DNA of 64,000 bases, taken from NCBI GenBank assembly GCA_963828075.1, contig CAWHDH010000021.1:2604001-2668000 (forward strand), read 5' to 3'. Positions 1 through 8,961 of this stretch are shown piece after piece. Source of the DNA: JACCYI01 sp963828075 (lineage in GTDB: Bacteria; Actinomycetota; Thermoleophilia; Solirubrobacterales; Solirubrobacteraceae). Each line of letters opens with the position of its first letter. Position 1 is the first letter of the stretch. Position numbers and translations under genes: made by a program. The notes under the pieces were generated by a model that was not told where the DNA came from, did not search any database, and saw nothing but the letters and a program-made list of their open reading frames with translations.

Positions 1-77
1 TCTGGAGCCAGGACAGCCCCGGGATCACGGACGCCATGGAGTCCGGCGACCGGTTCGGCGGCGGCCTCGGCCGCTAG
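1..77 (+). CDS. 3' end of an unidentified gene (partial)
   Basis: An open frame enters the window at base 3 and runs for 24 codons to a TAG at 75-77. It ends in the Gly-rich tail GDRFGGGLGR. The next gene is convergent and stops 25 bp away, which fits a genuine gene end. Too little is present to assign a family, and a chance open frame in GC-rich DNA cannot be excluded. Confidence 0.35.
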   Translation, partial: WSQDSPGITDAMESGDRFGGGLGR

Positions 78-102
78 GGGTGGCCGGCCTGGCCGGTCAC
101 CC

Positions 103-1734
103 TCAGCCGGCCGGTTGGTAGGCCCCGAACACGTCGCGCATCGCCCCGCAGACCTCGCCGAGCGAGCAGCGGTCGCGCAGCGCGTCGTGGATCGGCGGCA
201 GCAGGTTGCCGCTCCCGCGCGCGGCGTCGCGCAGGTCCTCGAGCCGGCGGTCGGTCAGCTCCTGGTCGCGCTCGGCCTTGAACCGCTTCAAGCGGTCGAC
301 CTGCTCGCGTTCGGACTCCGGGTCGACGCGCAGGATGTCCTCGATCTCGAGCTCGCCCTCGACGTACTTGTTGACGCCGACCACGATGTCCTGCCCGGTG
401 CGGTAACGCTCCTGGTAGCCCCAGGCCGACTCGTCGATCTCGCCGATCATGTACGAAATCGCGTTGACCGAGCCGCCCATCTCGTCGATCCGGCCGATCA
501 GCGTCCGCGCCCGCGACTCGATCTCCTCGGTCAGCGCCTCGACGTAGTAGGAGCCGGCGAACGGGTCGACGGTGTCCGTCGCGCCGGACTCGTGGGCGAT
601 GATCTGCTGCGTGCGCAGGGCGATCTTGGCCGCGCGCTCGCTGGGCAGCGCCAGCGCCTCGTCGTAGCCGTTCGTGTGCAGCGACTGCGTCCCGCCGCAG
701 ACCGCCGCGAAGCCCTGCAGCGCGACGCGGACGATGTTGTTGACCGCCTGCTGGGCGGTCAGGGTGACGCCGCCGGTCTGCGTGTGGAAGCGGATCTTCA
801 GCGAGTTCGGGTCCTTCGCCCCGAAGCGCTCGGCCATGAACTCGGCCCACATCCGGCGGGCGGCGCGGAACTTCGCGACCTCCTGGAAGACGTTGTTGTG
901 GCCGTTGAAGAAGAACGCCAGGCGCGGCGCGAAGTCGTCGACCGCCAGGCCCGCATCGACCGCCGCCTGCACGTACGCCATCCCGTTGGCCAGCGTGAAC
1001 GCGACCTCCTGGACGGCCGAGCAGCCCTTCTCGCGGAAGTGGTAGCCGGAGATCGACACCGTGTTCCACTTCGGGACCGTCTCCCGGCAATAGGCGAACA
1101 GGTCCGTGGTCAGCCGCATCGACGGTTCCGGCGGGTAGATGTAGTTCCCGCGGGCGATGTACTCCTTGAGGATGTCGTTCTGCGTCGTCCCGCGGAGCTT
1201 GGCGGGGTCGACGCCCTGCTCCTCGCCGACCAGCTGGTAGAGCAGCAGCAGGCAGGCGGCGGGCGCGTTGATGGTCATCGACGTCGAGACCTCGTCGAGC
1301 GGGATGCCGTCGAACGCGGTCCGCATGTCGTCGATCGTGTCGATGGCGACGCCGGTCCGGCCGACCTCGCCGAGGCAGCGCGGGTCGTCGGAGTCCAGCC
1401 CCAGCTGGGTCGGGAGGTCGAAGGCCATGCTCAGGCCCGTCGATCCGTGCTCGAGCAGGTACTTGTAGCGCTCGTTGGACTCCTTGGCCGACGCGTAGCC
1501 GGCGTACTGGCGCATCGTCCAGGTGCGCTTGCGGTACATCTCGGCGTGCACGCCCCGGGTGTAGGGGGGCTCGCCCGGCCGGCCGAGGCGCCCAGGCAGA
1601 TCCTCGGGGAGGTCCTCCTCGGAGTAGAGCGGCGCGATCTCGATGCCGGAGTCGGTGAAGCGCCGCGGATCATCGGGCCCGACGATCGGCGCCACGGAGA
1701 TGTCGCCGGCGCCTTTGGAGTCCTCGATGGCCAT
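103..1734 (-). CDS. Methylmalonyl-CoA mutase, large (catalytic) subunit without B12 domain
   Basis: The product (543 aa) is the catalytic TIM-barrel half of an adenosylcobalamin-dependent acyl-CoA mutase, interconverting (R)-methylmalonyl-CoA and succinyl-CoA. Visible family motifs are RKRTWTMRQYAGYA near the N-terminus, STSMTINAPA, and GTTQNDILKEY followed by YIYPPEPSMR. Near the middle are FHTQTGGVTLTAQQ and the C-terminal part of the barrel. The protein ends where full-length mutases continue into a cobalamin-binding domain, so it belongs to the split type that needs a separate small B12 subunit, which is not in this window. I chose ATG 1734 over the GTG at 1755. The GTG lies inside a terminator hairpin, and a -10 box TAATCT sits exactly 7 nt before the ATG, as in a leaderless transcript. 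Isobutyryl- or ethylmalonyl-CoA mutase specificity cannot be excluded. Confidence 0.92.
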   Translation of the reverse strand: MAIEDSKGAGDISVAPIVGPDDPRRFTDSGIEIAPLYSEEDLPEDLPGRLGRPGEPPYTRGVHAEMYRKRTWTMRQYAGYASAKESNERYKYLLEHGSTGLSMAFDLPTQLGLDSDDPRCLGEVGRTGVAIDTIDDMRTAFDGIPLDEVSTSMTINAPAACLLLLYQLVGEEQGVDPAKLRGTTQNDILKEYIARGNYIYPPEPSMRLTTDLFAYCRETVPKWNTVSISGYHFREKGCSAVQEVAFTLANGMAYVQAAVDAGLAVDDFAPRLAFFFNGHNNVFQEVAKFRAARRMWAEFMAERFGAKDPNSLKIRFHTQTGGVTLTAQQAVNNIVRVALQGFAAVCGGTQSLHTNGYDEALALPSERAAKIALRTQQIIAHESGATDTVDPFAGSYYVEALTEEIESRARTLIGRIDEMGGSVNAISYMIGEIDESAWGYQERYRTGQDIVVGVNKYVEGELEIEDILRVDPESEREQVDRLKRFKAERDQELTDRRLEDLRDAARGSGNLLPPIHDALRDRCSLGEVCGAMRDVFGAYQPAG

Positions 1735-1741
1735 GGGACAG

Positions 1742-1747
1742 AGATTA
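1742..1747 (-). promoter_or_regulatory. -10 box for the mutase gene, leaderless type
   Basis: On the minus strand TAATCT is followed by 7 nt and then the ATG at 1734. The TANNNT pattern at this spacing predicts that transcription starts at or next to the start codon. No ribosome binding site is present. Confidence 0.5.
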
Positions 1748-1749
1748 GG

Positions 1750-1779
1750 GCTCACGCCGCCCGGCGGGGCGGCGTGAGC
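1750..1779 (-). terminator. GC-rich hairpin after the RTX protein gene
   Basis: The arms 1750-1762 and 1767-1779 form a perfect 13-bp stem around a GGCG loop. It starts 15 bp beyond the stop of the minus-strand RTX gene and lies just before the mutase -10 box, so it would separate the two transcripts. There is no U-tract, as is usual for actinobacterial terminators. Confidence 0.6.
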
Positions 1780-1793
1780 TCCTCGCCTCCGCG

Positions 1794-3392
1794 CTACCGG
1801 ATCCGGATGCGCACGGTCCGCAGCGTGCGGTTGCCGGCCGCGTCTCGCACCTCGAGGGCCAGCCGCAGCCTCGTCCCCTTGCGGATCGACCGCCGCAGCT
1901 TCCTCGATGGCTTGAGCGTGAGCTTCGTCGTCCCGGTGAAGCCCTTGGTCTGCTGGGCGACGACCACGTCGCCCAGCGCGGAGAGCCGTACCGTTCCGCG
2001 GGCCTGGCCGGTGATCGTGCCGACCGCGGTGACCGGCGTCGCGTCCTTGGACACGAGCGTCGCGACGTAGCCGGACCGTTCGAACGTCCGCTCGGTGATC
2101 GAGGTCGGGAGCTTCGAGCCGGTGATATCGGGCGCTTGCGTGTCCTTCGGGCCCTGGACGACCACGACCTGCGCGGGCGGCGCCGGCGGAGCGGGTGGCG
2201 CCGGAGGGGCAGGCGGGGCCGGCGGCGTGGGCGGCGGCGTCACCGGGGTCACGGTCACGCGGTCAGACGGGCACCGGCGCACCCGGTCGGCGCTGTCGAC
2301 CTGGGCCGTGTCGCCGGGGTCGCCGTCCTCCACGAACCCGCACGCGACGAGATCGCCGGTGTTGTCGCGGCTGTCGATCGCGTCGGCGTCGTCACCGCCC
2401 TCGATGATGTCGAGCCCGCCGCCGCCCGTGATGCTGTCGTTCCCCGTGGAACCGCCCAGCTCGTTGGACCCGTCAGAGCCCACGATGAGGTCGTCCGCCG
2501 TCGACCCGAGCGCGTCCTCGAACCGCACGAGGCTGTCGCTCTGGCTCGGGAGGCCGTTCCCTGTGGTGGGTCGGCTGTCGTCGAGGCGGATGATCGCGCC
2601 CTGGTCGCCTGCCTCCGATTCCCCGCCGCCCGGGCGCCGCAGCGTGTACGTGATCGTGTCGTTCCCCGCGCCACCGTCGATCGTCGCCGCCGCTCCTGTG
2701 GCGTCGCCCGTGAACGCCACGCGGTTGACGAAGTCGTCGCCGTCGCCACCTTCGATCGTGTTCACTCCGCCGAAGTCGGACATCGAGTCGTTCCCGCCCG
2801 CGCCGCGAAGGGTGTCGTCGCCTGCGCCGCCTTCGACGACGTCCAGACCCTCGCCGCCGATCAGGACGTTGGTGCCGCCGGACCTCACGACGCCCTGGAG
2901 CCGCGAGATGTCCGACACCTGGTTCCCCCCGCCGCCCCTGCCCTCGGCGTGGTCGTCGCCGGCGCCTCCGAACAGCCGGTCGAAGGCGTCGTCGGAGCCG
3001 ATCAGCACGTCGTTCCCGGCCTCGCCCTCGACCGAGAAGAGGTCGAAGTCCCCCTCACTGCTGCGGATGAGGTTCGTGGAACGGTCGTCGCCGTCTCCGA
3101 GCTCCGCCGACAGGCCGTCGAACTGCGGCGAAACGTCGCAACTTGCGCTGTGCCCGTCGCCAGAGACGTCGCACGAGCCGTCGGACGTGAGCACGGCGGT
3201 GGGATCGCTTATGGTCACGATCTCAGCCGAGCGGCTGAACGTCGGTTGGTTGATCTCGCCGTCCGCGGCGCGGTAGGCGACCTGCCCGTCGAATCCGTAC
3301 GGCTCCAGGATGTACCGCACCGTCGCCGCCTCGGCCGCTGGCGCGACGAGTAGTGAAACGAGCACGGCGGTGCCCGCGATCTTGCCCTTCAT
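1794..3392 (-). CDS. Secreted RTX (calcium-binding) repeat protein with C-terminal beta domain
   Basis: The 532-aa protein starts with a clear signal peptide (MKGKIAGTAVLVSLL, cleavage near AEA-A). The middle carries repeated Gly/Asp nonapeptide-like motifs such as GGAGDDTLRG, GGDGDDFVN, GGAGNDTITY and GSTGNDSITG, the hallmark of RTX beta-rolls that fold around calcium outside the cell. A Pro-Ala linker of PPA repeats (around residue 400) leads to a roughly 120-residue beta-rich tail ending in basic residues. The start is ATG 3392, with a strong GGGGAGGA site just upstream; the longer frame to 3467 lacks a signal peptide at its start. No catalytic motif is visible, so a structural or adhesive surface role is likely. 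It is divergent from the glycosidase at 3491. Confidence 0.8.
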   Translation of the reverse strand: MKGKIAGTAVLVSLLVAPAAEAATVRYILEPYGFDGQVAYRAADGEINQPTFSRSAEIVTISDPTAVLTSDGSCDVSGDGHSASCDVSPQFDGLSAELGDGDDRSTNLIRSSEGDFDLFSVEGEAGNDVLIGSDDAFDRLFGGAGDDHAEGRGGGGNQVSDISRLQGVVRSGGTNVLIGGEGLDVVEGGAGDDTLRGAGGNDSMSDFGGVNTIEGGDGDDFVNRVAFTGDATGAAATIDGGAGNDTITYTLRRPGGGESEAGDQGAIIRLDDSRPTTGNGLPSQSDSLVRFEDALGSTADDLIVGSDGSNELGGSTGNDSITGGGGLDIIEGGDDADAIDSRDNTGDLVACGFVEDGDPGDTAQVDSADRVRRCPSDRVTVTPVTPPPTPPAPPAPPAPPAPPAPPAQVVVVQGPKDTQAPDITGSKLPTSITERTFERSGYVATLVSKDATPVTAVGTITGQARGTVRLSALGDVVVAQQTKGFTGTTKLTLKPSRKLRRSIRKGTRLRLALEVRDAAGNRTLRTVRIRIR

Positions 3393-3490
3393 GGTTCCTC
3401 CCCTGCAGCTGTCCGAATACCCCAGGCAACGGGGCGCCGGGCGCAGAACTGGCGCAAGAACGCTCATGCGGCCGGCGTTGCCTGGCTGGG

Positions 3491-4780
3491 ATGCGCCGTC
3501 GAGCCACGTGTCTGGGACTCACCTGTGCCGTGGTATGGCTCTCAGCGGCCGTCGCCGCGGGCGCGGTGCAGGTCGGCGTCAGCGATCAGCAACCGGCCGC
3601 GCTGACCGACCCCTCGCTGGCGTGGCTCGGACTCCGTCACGCGCGACTCATCGTCCCCTGGGACGTGGCCTGGCGCGATCCTGCCCGCGTCGACGCCTGG
3701 CTCGCCGAGGCGCGGGCCGCCCGCATGGAGCCCATGGTGGCGTTCGAGCGCCGGCCCGAGGATCCCTGCCCTGGGCCGGACTGCCGACCACCCACGGTGG
3801 CGGATTACCGGGCGGCGGTCGCCGCCTTCGTCGCCCGGTGGCCGGCGGTGCACACGCTCACGCCCTGGAACGAGGCGAACCACCCGAGCCAGCCGACGGC
3901 GACGGCCCCCGAGCACGCCGCCGCGTATTACGAGACGGTGACGGCGGCCTGTCCGCGCTGCACCGTGGTCGCGGCCGACGTCCTCGACTCGCCTGCGATG
4001 GAGGAGTGGCTGACCAGCTTCCGGGCGTCGCTGGACGCCGTGCCCGGGCTCTGGGGGCTGCACAACTACAGCGACGTCAACCACGGGGTCACCCGGCGCA
4101 CCGACGCGTTCCTGCGCGCGGTGCCGGGCCGCGTCTGGCTGACGGAGACCGGGGGCATCGTGGCGCTGCGCCAGAAGGACGGGTACTTCGTCTGGCCGCG
4201 CGACCCGGAACGGGCGGCACGCGCGGTCGACTACCTCTTCGACCTCGTGGAGGCCCGCTCGGCGCGCATCGAGCGGGTGTACTTCTACTCCTGGCTCGTC
4301 GGACCCGACGAGAACTTCGACGCCGGGTTCATCTCGCCGGGCGGCGAGCCGCGGCCGGCGCTCGACGTCCTGCGGCGTCGCCTCGGGCTCGACCGGCGCG
4401 CCCCCGCGTCCCAGCCGGCGAGTCGCCCCCCGGTGACCGGCGGGGCGGCTCCGCCCGATCCGGTCGCTGCCCCGCTCGGGTCGCCCCGCCGCGCGGCGAT
4501 CGCGATCGGGCGGGTCCTGCGGGCGCCCGGCGGAGGCCTTCGTGTCGCGGTCGCATGCGCCGCGGCCGGCCGCCGCTGCGACGGCCGGCTGCGGGCGACT
4601 CCGGTGCGCCGCGGGCGGTCGCGCTGGCGGGCGGGTCGGTTCGCCCTCGCGCCGGGCGCGGCCAGGGTTGTCCGCCTGGCGCGCGGGCGCGGTCCGAGGG
4701 TCCGCCTCGGGGCGCGCGTGCGGATCGTCGCCGGGAGCCGCGTCGCCGTCCGCCCGGTGCGCGCACGGACGAGTGCCTGA
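3491..4780 (+). CDS. Secreted TIM-barrel glycoside hydrolase-like protein
   Basis: The 429-aa protein begins with a signal peptide (basic start, hydrophobic core to about residue 24). The barrel shows the two clan GH-A carboxylates: PWNEAN with candidate acid/base E128, and VWLTETGG with candidate nucleophile E219. HNYSDVNHG lies between them. After about residue 300 comes a Pro/Ala-rich linker and a very basic beta-rich tail. It is probably exported and acts on a glycoside or surface polysaccharide; the substrate cannot be read. ATG 3491 was chosen because the signal peptide begins there. Two further glycosidases of similar layout lie at 36.1 and 44.3 kb. The exact GH family (5-, 39- or 42-like) is uncertain. 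Confidence 0.72.
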   Translation: MRRRATCLGLTCAVVWLSAAVAAGAVQVGVSDQQPAALTDPSLAWLGLRHARLIVPWDVAWRDPARVDAWLAEARAARMEPMVAFERRPEDPCPGPDCRPPTVADYRAAVAAFVARWPAVHTLTPWNEANHPSQPTATAPEHAAAYYETVTAACPRCTVVAADVLDSPAMEEWLTSFRASLDAVPGLWGLHNYSDVNHGVTRRTDAFLRAVPGRVWLTETGGIVALRQKDGYFVWPRDPERAARAVDYLFDLVEARSARIERVYFYSWLVGPDENFDAGFISPGGEPRPALDVLRRRLGLDRRAPASQPASRPPVTGGAAPPDPVAAPLGSPRRAAIAIGRVLRAPGGGLRVAVACAAAGRRCDGRLRATPVRRGRSRWRAGRFALAPGAARVVRLARGRGPRVRLGARVRIVAGSRVAVRPVRARTSA

Positions 4781-4803
4781 ACGGTCGGCTCCCTGCGCAC
4801 CGG

Positions 4804-4809
4804 TACCCT
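4804..4809 (+). promoter_or_regulatory. -10 box before the gene at 4818
   Basis: TACCCT is followed by 8 nt and then ATG 4818. It matches the leaderless TANNNT pattern seen repeatedly in this window. No convincing -35 is visible. Confidence 0.4.
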
Positions 4810-4817
4810 TCCGCGCG

Positions 4818-6085
4818 ATGACCCGGCGGGTAGCCATCGGTGTCGCCGTGCTGGCCGCGCTGTGCGTGTACCCGGCGGCACCGGTCGTCGCCGACGACAC
4901 GTACGTCGCGCACACCTGCCGGACGCCCGACGGCAAGGCGGCGAGCACGGACGGCTGGGCCCCCGGCTCCACGAGCGGCCACGCCCAGCACGTCGTTCGG
5001 TCGGTCGACTGCACCAAGGCCGGCCTGTCGGCCGGCCCGTCGCAGATCGAGTTCCCGAAGTGGGGAAACTTCTCGTGACGTTCTTCCGCGATCAGATCCA
5101 GGAGAGTGACGCTGTCGAGCGATGCTGGTCGTTCGGCGGCTGCACCGCCCTCGGCGACGGGAAGGTCTCAAGCGCCTCCCGTGTGGCCGAGGCGGGCCTC
5201 GACGCCGGCGCGATCCATGGGTGGATCGACTGCAATCCCGGCCCGTGCCCGGCGGGCTCCGGGCCGAACGCGTTCTCGATCCACCGCGCGGACTTCACGC
5301 TCGCCGACCGGACCGACCCCTGGTTCACCAGCACGCCGTCCGGCGATCTGCTCGACACCTCCAAGCCGCTCTTCGGCGCCCGGGCGGCATCGTTCTCGGC
5401 GCAGGACAAGGGCGGCGGGCTCTACGCCGCGACGCTCGAGGTGGACGGCAAGCCGATGGTCACGCAGGTCATCGACGACAACGGCGGGCGGTGCCGCAAG
5501 CCGTTCGGCGCCGCGGTCCCGTGCCGGTTGGCCGCGAGCGGCGGTATCGCCCTCGACACCGCGGCGCTGCCCGACGGCGCGCACCGCATCCGCCTGCTGG
5601 TCTCCGACGCGACCGAGACCAACGTCGCGATTTACGGCCTGGTGGAGATCCGGACCGCCAACCACGGCGCTCCGGGCACGCCGGGCACTCCAGGTGGCCC
5701 CGGCACCCCGCCCTCGCCCGGCGCGGACGACCGCTGGGCGGTGCAGGTGCGGACGGTCTGGGCGTTCCGCGGGCGCCGCACCCGCGTGCTCGCGCTCACG
5801 CCCACCGGGGTTCCCGCCGACGCGAAGATCACGCTGCGCTGCCGTGGGCGCGGCTGCCCGTTCAAGCGGCGGGCGGTTCGGACGCGCGGGCGTGCCAAGG
5901 TGGCGCTGATCAGGTACCTGCGGCGGGCACGCCTGCGCCCGGGCGCCCGGCTGTCCGTCCTGGTCAGCCGGCCGGGCCTGGGCGCCCGGCGCTTCGAGTC
6001 CCGCATCCGCACCCGCCGCCTCCCAGTCGGCCGGCTGCGCTGCACGAACGCTGCGGGCGCGCGCATCCGCTGCCCCGGCTCGTAG
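4818..6085 (+). pseudogene. Secreted protein gene interrupted by a frameshift
   Basis: The first 86 codons (4818-5078) encode a signal peptide (MTRRVAIGVAVLAALCVYP, cleavage near VVA-DD) and the start of an extracellular domain with several Cys. They stop at a TGA at 5076-5078. Coding potential continues in another frame to TAG 6083-6085 with FFRDQIQESD, several Cys pairs, DGAHRIRLLVSDATETN, a Gly/Pro linker and a basic beta-rich tail. The two halves look like one secreted protein. The break could be a real frameshift, a small deletion or a sequence error. A GTG at 5075 overlaps the TGA (GTGA), so coupled translation of the second part is formally possible, but it would then lack a signal peptide. 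The family is unknown. Confidence 0.6.
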
Positions 6086-6096
6086 GCGCGCAGGCG

Positions 6097-7419
6097 ATGC
6101 GGGAGGAGCTTCGCGATCTTCCCCCGGTGGACGCGCTGGCGGCGGAGGTCGGCGAGCCGCGGGCGGTGGCGGTCGCGGCCGCCCGGGCGGTCCTCGCGGA
6201 GCGGCGCGCCGAGCTGCTGGCCGGCGGGGGCGGCGACCCGGACCTCGCCGGCCGTGCGCGGGCGTGGGCGGCGGCGGCCGAGCGGCCTTCGCTGCACCGC
6301 GTGCTCAACGCGACGGGCGTGCTGCTGCACACGAACCTCGGGCGCTCGCCGCTGGCGGCCGCTGCCCGGGCGGCCGTCTCGCGGGCGGCCGAGGGCTACG
6401 CCAACCTCGAGCTCGACCTCGCGACGGGCGCCCGCGGGTCGCGGCAGGCGCATGTCGACGGGCTCCTCGCGGAGCTGACTGGAGCTGAGGCGGCCCTGGT
6501 CGTCAACAACTGCGCGGGCGCCACCCTGCTCGCCGCCGCGGCGCTCGCCGGCCCGGGCGGTGAGGTGATCGTCTCCCGCGGGCAGCTCGTCGAGATCGGC
6601 GGCGGCTTCCGCGTCCCCGATGTCATCGCCCAGGCGGGCGCGCGACTCGTCGAGGTCGGGACGACGAACCGGACACGGCTCGCCGACTACGAGCGCGCGG
6701 TCGCGGCGGCGGAACGCCCACCGGTGGTCCTCCGCGCGCATCCGTCGAACTTCAGGCAGCTCGGCTTCGTCGAGGACGTCGGGATCGAGGCGCTCTGCGG
6801 CCTCGGGGTCCCGGTCATCGACGATGTCGGCTCCGGCGTGCTGGCCGACGGCCTCGCCGTGCTGGCCGAGGAGCCCGCGGTCCGCGCGTCCGTCCGTGCC
6901 GGGGCCGCGCTCGTCTGCTTCTCCGGCGACAAGCTGCTCGGCGGACCCCAGGCGGGCCTGATGGCGGGCCGCGCGGAGGCGGTCGCCGCGGCGCGGGCCC
7001 ATCCGCTCGCGCGGGCGCTGCGGATCGACAAGCTGTCGCTCGCAGCGCTCGAGGCGACGCTGCGGCTCTACCGCGATCCCGCGCGCGCTCTCCGGGACAT
7101 CCCGGTCCTGGCGATGCTGACGGTCGGCGGCGCCGAGCTCGCCGACCGAGCGGAGCGGCTCGCCGCGGCGGTGGGCGGCGAGGTGGTGCCGGGGGTCGCT
7201 CGGGTCGGCGGCGGGGCGCTCCCGCTGCTCGACCTCGACGGGCCGGTGGTGGCGCTGCCAGGCGGCTCGCCCGACGCGCTGGCGGCGAGGTTGCGCGCGC
7301 AGGACCCGCCGGTGGTCGGCCGGATCGAGGACGGCCGGCTGCTGCTCGACCCCCGGACGCTGGCGCCCGAGGAGGTCGAGCTCGCGACCGCCTCGATCCG
7401 GGCCGCGCTCGCGCGATGA
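6097..7419 (+). CDS. selA: L-seryl-tRNA(Sec) selenium transferase
   Basis: SelA is a PLP enzyme that converts seryl-tRNA(Sec) to selenocysteinyl-tRNA(Sec) using selenophosphate. The 440-aa product has the family landmarks: an N-terminal domain with LHRVLNATGVLLHTNLGR, then VNNCAGA, VEVGTTNRTR, RAHPSNF, VIDDVGSG and the PLP-lysine motif FSGDKLLGGPQAG (K279). Length is close to the usual 430-470 aa. It overlaps selB by 4 bp (ATGA), a classic coupled pair. The start at 6097 lies 11 bp after the previous gene. Neither a tRNA(Sec) gene nor selD was found in the window. Confidence 0.96.
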   Translation: MREELRDLPPVDALAAEVGEPRAVAVAAARAVLAERRAELLAGGGGDPDLAGRARAWAAAAERPSLHRVLNATGVLLHTNLGRSPLAAAARAAVSRAAEGYANLELDLATGARGSRQAHVDGLLAELTGAEAALVVNNCAGATLLAAAALAGPGGEVIVSRGQLVEIGGGFRVPDVIAQAGARLVEVGTTNRTRLADYERAVAAAERPPVVLRAHPSNFRQLGFVEDVGIEALCGLGVPVIDDVGSGVLADGLAVLAEEPAVRASVRAGAALVCFSGDKLLGGPQAGLMAGRAEAVAAARAHPLARALRIDKLSLAALEATLRLYRDPARALRDIPVLAMLTVGGAELADRAERLAAAVGGEVVPGVARVGGGALPLLDLDGPVVALPGGSPDALAARLRAQDPPVVGRIEDGRLLLDPRTLAPEEVELATASIRAALAR

Positions 7420-8930
7420 GCTACCCGCCGCTGACCGTCGGGACGGCGGGGCACATCGACCACGGCAAGACCGCGCTCGTGGCCGCGCTCACCGGTGTCG
7501 ACACGGACCGGCTGCCCGAGGAGCAGGAGCGCGGGATCTCGATCGAGCTCGGGTACGCGGCGCTCGCGCTGCCGTCGGGCCGGCGGCTCTCGGTGGTCGA
7601 CGTGCCCGGCCACGAGCGCTTCGTGCGCACGATGGTCGCGGGCGCCACCGGGATCGACCTGTTCCTGCTCGTCGTCGCGGCGGACGACGGAGTGATGCCC
7701 CAGACGCGCGAGCACGCCGCGGTGCTGGCCGCCCTCGGGGTCCAGGCCGGCGTCGTGGCGGTGACCAAGGCCGACCGGGCGGACCCCGCGCGCGCGGCCG
7801 GCGAGGCGGCGGCGCTGTTCGGAGGCACGCCGGTCGTGCCGGTCAGCGCGCGCACCGGCGCCGGGATCGACGACCTGCGCGCCGCGCTCGACCGGGTGGC
7901 GGCCGGCCTTCCCGGCCGCGCCGGCGCCGGGGACGATGACGCCGCCCGCCTGCACGTCGACCGGGTGTTCACGATCCGCGGGGCGGGGACCGTGGCCACC
8001 GGAACGCTGTGGTCCGGCGCGCTCGGCCGCGGCGATCAGGTCACGGTCCTGCCGTCGGGGCTTCGGGCGCGCGTGCGTGGCGTCCAGGTGCACGACGCGG
8101 CGGTGGAGCGCGCGCAGGCCGGCCAGCGCGTCGCGGTGAACCTGGCCGGCGTCGCGCCCGACGAGGTCGCGCGCGGGGACGTCGTCGCGGGCGCCGGGGC
8201 GCCGGCGCACCCGACGTTCCGGATCGACTGCGCGATGACCTGGGTCTCCGCCGAGGCGCGCCCGGAGCACGGCGCGCGCGTGCACGTGCACCACGGCACG
8301 CGCGAGGCGCCGGCGCGGATCGCCGAGCTCGGCGGCCGCTACGCGCAGCTGCGGCTCGAGGCGCCGCTCGTCCCTGCCGCGGGCGACCGCATCGTCGTCC
8401 GCTCGATCGCGCCGCCCGACACCCTCGGCGGGGGCGTCGTGCTCGATCCGGCGGCCGCGCGCCACGGGCCCTCCAACGACCTGCTCGCCCGGCTGGAGCG
8501 GCTGCGGCGCGGCGAGCCCGCCGAGCCGCCCGCCCCGGCGCCACCCCCGACGCCACAGGCGCCTGTGGCTCCCGAGGGGCCACCGCTCACCGCCTCGGCG
8601 CTGGCGGTCGAGGAGGAGCTGCGAGCCGCGGGGCTCAGCCCGCCGCGCGACACCGACCTCGAGGCCGAGCCCGAGCTCGCCGCCCTGCGCGCGGCCGGGC
8701 GCGTCGGGCGCCTCGGCCGGGGCATGCACGCGCACGCCGAGGCGCTGGCGGACGCCGAGGCCGCGGTCGTCCGGCTGATCGAGCGCGATGGCGACGTCAC
8801 GATCGCCTCGCTGCGCGACGACCTCGGGCTCTCGCGCAAGTACGCCCAGGCGTATCTCGAGCACTGCGACGCCGCGCGGATCACGCTGCGGGTCGGCGAC
8901 CGGCGCATCCTGCGCCGGCGGGGGCGTTGA
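7416..8930 (+). CDS. selB: Selenocysteine-specific translation elongation factor
   Basis: SelB is the GTPase that delivers Sec-tRNA to UGA codons at SECIS elements. The 504-aa product shows G1 GHIDHGKT (residues 12-19), DVPGHERFVRTMVAGA (G3) and TKAD in the G4 position. EF-Tu-like beta-barrel domains follow. The C-terminus has winged-helix segments, the last being LREDDLG-type sequence around SLRDDLGLSRKYAQAYLEHCD. It is about 100 residues shorter than the E. coli protein, so fewer winged-helix repeats are present, as in many actinobacterial SelBs. A Pro-rich linker lies near residues 370-385. ATG 7416 overlaps the selA stop. Confidence 0.96.
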   Translation: MSYPPLTVGTAGHIDHGKTALVAALTGVDTDRLPEEQERGISIELGYAALALPSGRRLSVVDVPGHERFVRTMVAGATGIDLFLLVVAADDGVMPQTREHAAVLAALGVQAGVVAVTKADRADPARAAGEAAALFGGTPVVPVSARTGAGIDDLRAALDRVAAGLPGRAGAGDDDAARLHVDRVFTIRGAGTVATGTLWSGALGRGDQVTVLPSGLRARVRGVQVHDAAVERAQAGQRVAVNLAGVAPDEVARGDVVAGAGAPAHPTFRIDCAMTWVSAEARPEHGARVHVHHGTREAPARIAELGGRYAQLRLEAPLVPAAGDRIVVRSIAPPDTLGGGVVLDPAAARHGPSNDLLARLERLRRGEPAEPPAPAPPPTPQAPVAPEGPPLTASALAVEEELRAAGLSPPRDTDLEAEPELAALRAAGRVGRLGRGMHAHAEALADAEAAVVRLIERDGDVTIASLRDDLGLSRKYAQAYLEHCDAARITLRVGDRRILRRRGR

Positions 8931-8961
8931 CACGGCGGCTCCAGAGGACTACCAAGGGTGC

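Noticed and set aside
1734..1755. GTG 1755 as the mutase start
   Set aside because: It lies inside the right part of a perfect terminator hairpin, while ATG 1734 has a -10 box at the leaderless distance.
115..2070. Very long open frames antisense to the mutase and RTX genes
   Set aside because: They mirror the GC-rich third positions of the real genes, have Arg/Ala/Val-rich composition without any domain, and the same effect recurs opposite nearly every gene in the window.
5076..5078. TGA as a selenocysteine codon next to selAB
   Set aside because: The downstream coding sequence continues in a different frame, so decoding TGA as Sec would not give the continuing protein, and no SECIS-like hairpin directly follows.
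8931..8961. tRNA(Sec) gene behind selB
   Set aside because: The gap is only 31 bp, too short for a 90-100 nt tRNA, and no cloverleaf pattern is visible in nearby gaps.
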